Shown here one piece after another: positions 58,778-64,000 of a DNA stretch of 64,000 bases (positions are counted from its first letter, which is position 1; every line of letters starts with the position of its first letter). Origin of the DNA: Monarcha castaneiventris obscurior (lineage: Eukaryota > Chordata > Aves > Passeriformes > Monarchidae); the NCBI GenBank assembly GCA_026261815.1, contig JAMPIT010000890.1, positions 7,470,001 through 7,534,000 on the forward strand, written 5' to 3'. Made by a program: the position numbers and the translations under genes. The notes under the pieces were generated by a model. The model saw nothing but the letters and a program-made list of their open reading frames with translations. It was not told the origin of the DNA and searched no databases.

Positions 58778-61700
58778 TGGGACCATTTGGCTGGCACTGC
58801 TGGGCCAATATTGGCTAAATATATTTTTTTCCCCTCTATAAGTCACTATTATTCCCTAAAGTTCTAGAAGATGATCTTAAATAATACCTGTATGTGTAAT
58901 AATATTACTGTTAAAATAGATGTGAAGAATGAATAGGTAAGTAATTAGTAAACCCTCTTGAATTTCATAGAGACTAGGGAAATAAGGAGTCAGAAATCTT
59001 TAAGGACCCTCTTTTTACACTTTTTTTTTTAATATGGTGAAATTTGGTCACTTACAGAGTGTTACCACTTCCTGATGTGTTTCATGAGTGCCTCATGCCA
59101 CAAGTAGAGCAAGCGTCTGATTTTCCTCTAACAGGTTTATAGAGAGTCGCCAGGTACTTGAGTCAGTAACTGGGTCCCAAACTGAGGATGTCAGTTTGTT
59201 TCCTCAACCTTCCCTTCCCTCTTCACACTTCTATTTAACTGCATTGCTTTGAGTGTTTCCGTTCTATGGGGACATGTCAAGTTGTGGTGATCTTTGTGCT
59301 TTACAGGCACTGTAGCACTCATGATGCAATGTGACATTCTGCTGTGTAATACATCCTATAATTTCATTTCACTTCCCAAACCAAAAATGAGTGAAAGACT
59401 AAAGTAAGAGAAATCATCTTATTACCCAGGCCAAATGACCTGCCTAAATCATATTTTCTGTGGGCTGTGTCATGTGCACTTCAGGACTCGTTGGCTTACA
59501 CCAGCTCAGTGGGTTTGCTAGTCTTGACATGTTGCAGACAAGTGAGATTAATTTACTGCCTGGTCTCATGGGAGCATGAAATCATCTGACCACGCCACAG
59601 AACCTGAAGAGCTGTCAGTAGCACAAGATCCAGTTTTCCCTTCTCAGAAGGCTTGGAAACATCTCAGTCCAGTTACTCCAAACATGTGGCATATATGAAA
59701 CATGACACTTAGTTTACAACCTCTCTGATGCAGGGTAATCTGTTTGAGTTGTGATGGCACATGCAGTCAGTAGTTTATAAATAATCTGGCACGTTTAAGT
59801 ATGATTGAGGCAGATTTGAGACAAATCACCTCTCTCTTTAACTGGTGATTAATAAGGGAAGACAAGGGTGCAGCACATTCTCACACAGAAACAAGCCATT
59901 GTGACTTAACAGAGATAGCATATAATGAAAAATAAAGCATCTGTAGCCACTCTAAATCTGTAACTTTTAAAAGGTAAGTCACATAGAGTGTGCGAAATGA
60001 ATTAAAGATAAAATTTTAACTAGTGTTAAATATATCTGCTTCACTACTTAATATCTGGGTTAATAGAAGGAAATTGTATTAGCAAGTCTCGCTTAGACTA
60101 AGAAAAAAATAGATTATGAGCTTGGCAGATATTCTGTAAAGCAATTTCAGCAGCCTGAAATTTCAGGCTTCTGTTTATCGAGGATTTTATTTTGATTAGA
60201 GCAGATTTTATTACATTATCTGATGTTGAAGAGAGCAGGTTTTGTCTAAATATTCTGTAGTCATAATTTTGGGTATCCAAAGACGGATACACAAGAACCA
60301 AGACAAACATTTGCCAAATTTCTACATGTTCATGTGTGCTTTGCTACTGCCAAACAGAATGTGCAAAAATTGCAAACACAGCTTTACTGAATTAACTGTG
60401 GATATTCAAGACTCCCAGTCCTGCATTGAAACTCATAATTTAAAGTTTACCAAACAAGTTAAAAATATTAATAAGATACTTTCACTACTCAGAATCACTT
60501 TTTCTTCTTAGCAATACCTTAAAGTCATCGTAGATTGAAAGGACAGTTAATTCTTACTAACAATTCATTTCAGTATTGCTCATCTCAAAAGCTGATGTAT
60601 GCAATTCAATTTCAGATCTGTAAATAGATTGAACATACACTGTAATCAAGGTTTTTTTTTTCAGGATACAAATGTACTGTACAATGTTAAAAAAAACAAA
60701 AACAAAAAAACTAATACCCTCTTCAGTTTTACGTTGTGTACTGTAGCTATTGTTCTTTTTTTCCTGGGAAAACGGACTTTTGGATTATACTTTATTAAAA
60801 GAATCCATCTATAAACTTCAAAAATAGCATTTTAAATGCTACTATTTTCTTGGAGAATCTTTTATAGAGCTGAAACTTAAAAAACTGGAAAAAAACAGTT
60901 CAATGAAAGTGAGGGATATTTTTAAAATGTCATCTTGAAGCTGTTTTGTATCAGTATTTTCAGCATTGCTATGTTATTTGTAATACTAAGTGTAAATCTC
61001 ACCCAGAGAAGGGTATTAGCCACATGTTAATGTACAGTACAGCAGTAACTGTAAAACAGAGGTCCTTTGTTTGATCCTCTTGTGTATATAGTAAATCATA
61101 AAACAACAGCATGTGGACATTCTTGCAGTGAATTGATTCCTTTGTACTAAAAATCTCTAGTTTTTTAAGAGTTCCATGTACAAAATGATTTATATATTTC
61201 TCCAAGGCTGTACATATCCAAAGACATGACGCCAGGGGGAAAAGGCATTTATTATTTTTTTTCCATGGATGTACCTTTCTTTCAGTCTTTTTTTCCCTCT
61301 TTCTGTAAAACAAAGCATAACTGCAAAGTTTCTGCTTAAAATTACTTGTTAGTTCCTTGTCTTTCAGTGTGATAGAGGGCATTTTAAGGAGGAGGAAATC
61401 CCCAAAGAAAAACTGTTTCCATTTGAAGCAGTACCTGTCCCATTTTTTCAAAGCAATCATTTGGCAAAAGAAACCTTCGATCTGTGCCCTAAATATTTTT
61501 TTTAGTAATTTAACAGAGCCACACCTGAAATGGCTTATCATGATCTCTAGACTTACCCTGACTAGGACATGTTTATAAGATACAGTGACATGCTAGGGTC
61601 AGCCCTGGTCATAAATTCTTGAGGTGGAAGGAAAACACTTGTCCTGTACTGGTTTTGTTTGGCTTTCAGAGCAGTGGAAAGGTTTTTTCTATACCTTGTG

Positions 61701-64000
61701 CATGTGAATGAAGCTCAAGCTGTGTGCTTGGGCATACTGGACAGAGAAGTCTTAGTAAAAGAATGTCTTCTATTTAGGCTACTTAGCAGCATATGAAAGC
61801 ATCCAGAAACATGAATTTCTGCCACCTTTCCAGACAGGCCAGCCCTCTGTATGTAAAATGAAACAGCCAGAATAGATTCCTTTACTTCAATCCAGGCTCT
61901 TACTGGTTTTTATTCCACACACTCCCACATAAATGTTAGAAGGGCTTTCCTTATATGTTTTTTTTTTTTTCTGGAAACTGTGAAAGGGTATATATCCAGA
62001 CTAAGATTCTGAAATTATGTTTGGATAAGCATTTACAAGCTTACCAAAATGTTCATGTTTGTTCTACAGGTATATTACAGTCATTACAGGTTTGTTACCA
62101 ATAAAAATTGGTATTTTTCCCTTTCCTAAAAGCCAGTTTGGAAGTAATGATTTCTGTCTGTGCTGATTCACTTTATACCGTTAAATACAAAGTATACTCT
62201 ACAAAATAATAAAAATAAGGTATTTATCTACAAATCAGTACTGTAATTTACATGCCCTAACAGCTGTGCCACATCTACACCGGTTTGATTGGTATAACAT
62301 TGATTAGATTATGCCGAGTTAAGTCACCTGATGATTCAGATTGTGGCCTTTAATCCAACTAGTCTTGCTTTATGCTTAGGAGATCTCTGAATCTGGAAAT
62401 CTTTCCTGGTTCACAAAAAAGACAAGAAAATATTTAATCTAACAAAAACACCAGATCATGATCTATGGTGAATGCAGTTTTTTCCCCCTTCACATTAAAA
62501 AGCAAAAAATCCCTGCAAGTACCTTTGTATATCTACATAGTTCATAAATGAAGTAGACTAACAGCTAACAAAATGCAAAGTCTTGAAATAAATACCTGGA
62601 GGGAAAAATCCAGGGGAGTCTTCTCACAGATGTTTTCAAAGTTGATAAGTTTGTAAAGATGTTGATAAGTTCTGTATCTGAGTGCACCAATGAAATATGT
62701 TCTATGGCCTCTACTACTCTCACTCTGATGATTGTGTTCAGGGGAAGAATTTGCTGTTGGAAGCTTGTTCTAGACAAAGCAGGCAGTGTGCAGTGTGAGG
62801 AAGTACATTGAAAGTATCTGTGGAGGTCTTCTCCCAGCTTGGAGAAGCACACAGCATCATTTCCAGGGTGTATCTTAGTGCTCTTCAGCCACCAAGAAGT
62901 TGACAGAGATTCCTTAGGACAACAGCCTCAAATCATGCAGACCACCACTGCCTTTAAATGGACTTTAACATGTCCTATATAAGGCACTTCAAAAATAGTA
63001 TGGAAATTTCAGCAGCTGCAGAACACACCTTGCTGGCTTGTTGGGGTATTTTTTGAGATGAAAGTGTCATGTGCTGGTTTGAACCTTGTAAAGGAACTTC
63101 CTTGCTCACTGCAGATCTGCCCAGGATGTCAGAGTTTCTCCGCTGTAATGGATATGATACTAACTCCTCACACTATAAAGACACTGGATATCCTCTCTGA
63201 AGAGCTTGAGATTTGCAGTGTATTTTCAGTCTAGGAGAACTATCTGGATTAAATTATCTTCTTCAAGGATCTTTTGTTGTTGCAAAGTCAGTGGAAAAGA
63301 AATTTGCTTACTGAAGTATTTTGGAAAGATGTTATGGTTAATTTTATTTTAAAATACACTTAAAATTTATCTCCCTGTATCTAAAGACAAAAAAAAACCC
63401 AAAACTTTTATCATAAACTTTTAGCATAAATTTCCCATAAATCTGAGATTCTCATTAACCTCAGCTGTCACTTGCATTCTGAACAGCTGTGAAATATTTT
63501 TGGATTTGCTAGTTTTGTTGCATTCATTACCTGCAAATCATTACCCCTAGTTCTGGGGTTTTTGGGCCATCAATCCAGTACTTGAAACACACAGGGAGAG
63601 CTATTGAGGATTTCTGTGGAAGTAATCCTGGTACTCTGAAAGCAGGGCAACAAGAAAGTTACCTGAAGGTCCCTGGGTGTTTCCTGGGGATGGAAAACCT
63701 TTTCTGATTGATCTTTACTGTGCAGGATTTGTGAGAATCTGATGGATGTGGCAAGTAGCAGATCTGTTTGGTTTCTATATCCACACAGAGGTTATAGAAC
63801 AGCAAATACTCCACTGAGAAGATTTTTCTAGTGAGCAAATAGTACCTCCTTATATTCTGTGTCATGGCCATTTCTGTGTCTCTCTGGATTTCAGGAACAT
63901 TTCCCTTAGGTATGGAGTTGTGATGACTCTGTAACAGGTTGCACCAGTGTTATTTCTGCTATGAGAAGGCTCCACTGGATTTTTTTTTTTTAATTTAAAA
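58778..64000. other. 3' UTR or downstream non-coding DNA
   Basis: No coding frame is supported; the 180-codon minus-strand frame at 60,999-61,541 has no domain. The part at about 60,590-61,570 has the texture of 3' UTR: T/A-rich, with a Pumilio-type TGTAAATA at about 60,619. Further AATAAA hexamers occur at about 62,100 and 62,208. A T13 run lies at 61,958-61,970. Whether the transcript from 58 kb extends this far cannot be told. Confidence 0.4.
62096..62113 (+). terminator. AATAAA inside a perfect small hairpin
   Basis: TACCAAT and ATTGGTA are exact complements around a four-A loop, and the left arm plus loop creates AATAAA. It could be a distal poly(A) site presented in a stem-loop, or chance. 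Confidence 0.25.

Noticed and set aside
60999..61541. 180-codon open frame, minus strand
   Set aside because: Lys- and Phe-rich translation caused by reading T-rich 3' UTR-like DNA backwards; no domain.
1..64000. CRISPR array, operon or prokaryotic system
   Set aside because: No spaced short repeats, no ribosome-binding spacing, no dense coding; CR1 elements and splice signals show a vertebrate nuclear genome.

Overview
This window reads as vertebrate nuclear DNA, most likely from a bird. It is AT-rich, has almost no open reading frames beyond chance length, no operon-like spacing, and carries two clear CR1 LINE fragments. The better one ends in the octamer-type CR1 tail (TTCTATGG/TTCTGTGATC) typical of sauropsid genomes. 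Species and chromosome cannot be read from the sequence, and no CpG island or promoter stands out.

Layout: about 1-15,560 is non-coding DNA with two weak repeat-like stretches (6,780-7,330 and 9,600-9,990). At 15,590-16,440 lies an LTR-like block with an embedded 52-bp tandem repeat. An eroded CR1 piece lies at 19,689-20,150. From 20,150 to 40,930 I see only introns or intergenic DNA with simple repeats and a few weak exon-like signals. The most structured part is 40,940-42,973: two ~100-bp arms in inverted orientation, each bordered by TA, enclose a compact LTR element at 41,116-41,870. A hexanucleotide microsatellite follows at 43,251-43,334, the longest open frame of the window at 44,097-44,840 (probably not a gene), a 1.26-kb CR1 fragment at 47,905-49,163, and an older CR1 relic near 56,110-56,510.

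The only well-supported protein-coding sequence is a terminal exon on the + strand, 58,057-58,542: polypyrimidine tract and AG acceptor, 161 codons with GC-rich third positions, a stop, and a poly(A) signal 111 nt later. I do not recognise the protein. The upstream DNA may be its introns, the downstream DNA 3' UTR and flank.

The best candidate for something undescribed is the 41.1-41.9 kb element. On the minus strand it has LTR, an 18-nt primer-binding site matching the 3' end of tRNA-Ala, about 230 bp of non-coding interior, a purine-rich tract, and a second LTR, all within about 755 bp. That is the architecture of a terminal-repeat retrotransposon in miniature (TRIM), nested in what may be a TA-flanked inverted-repeat element.
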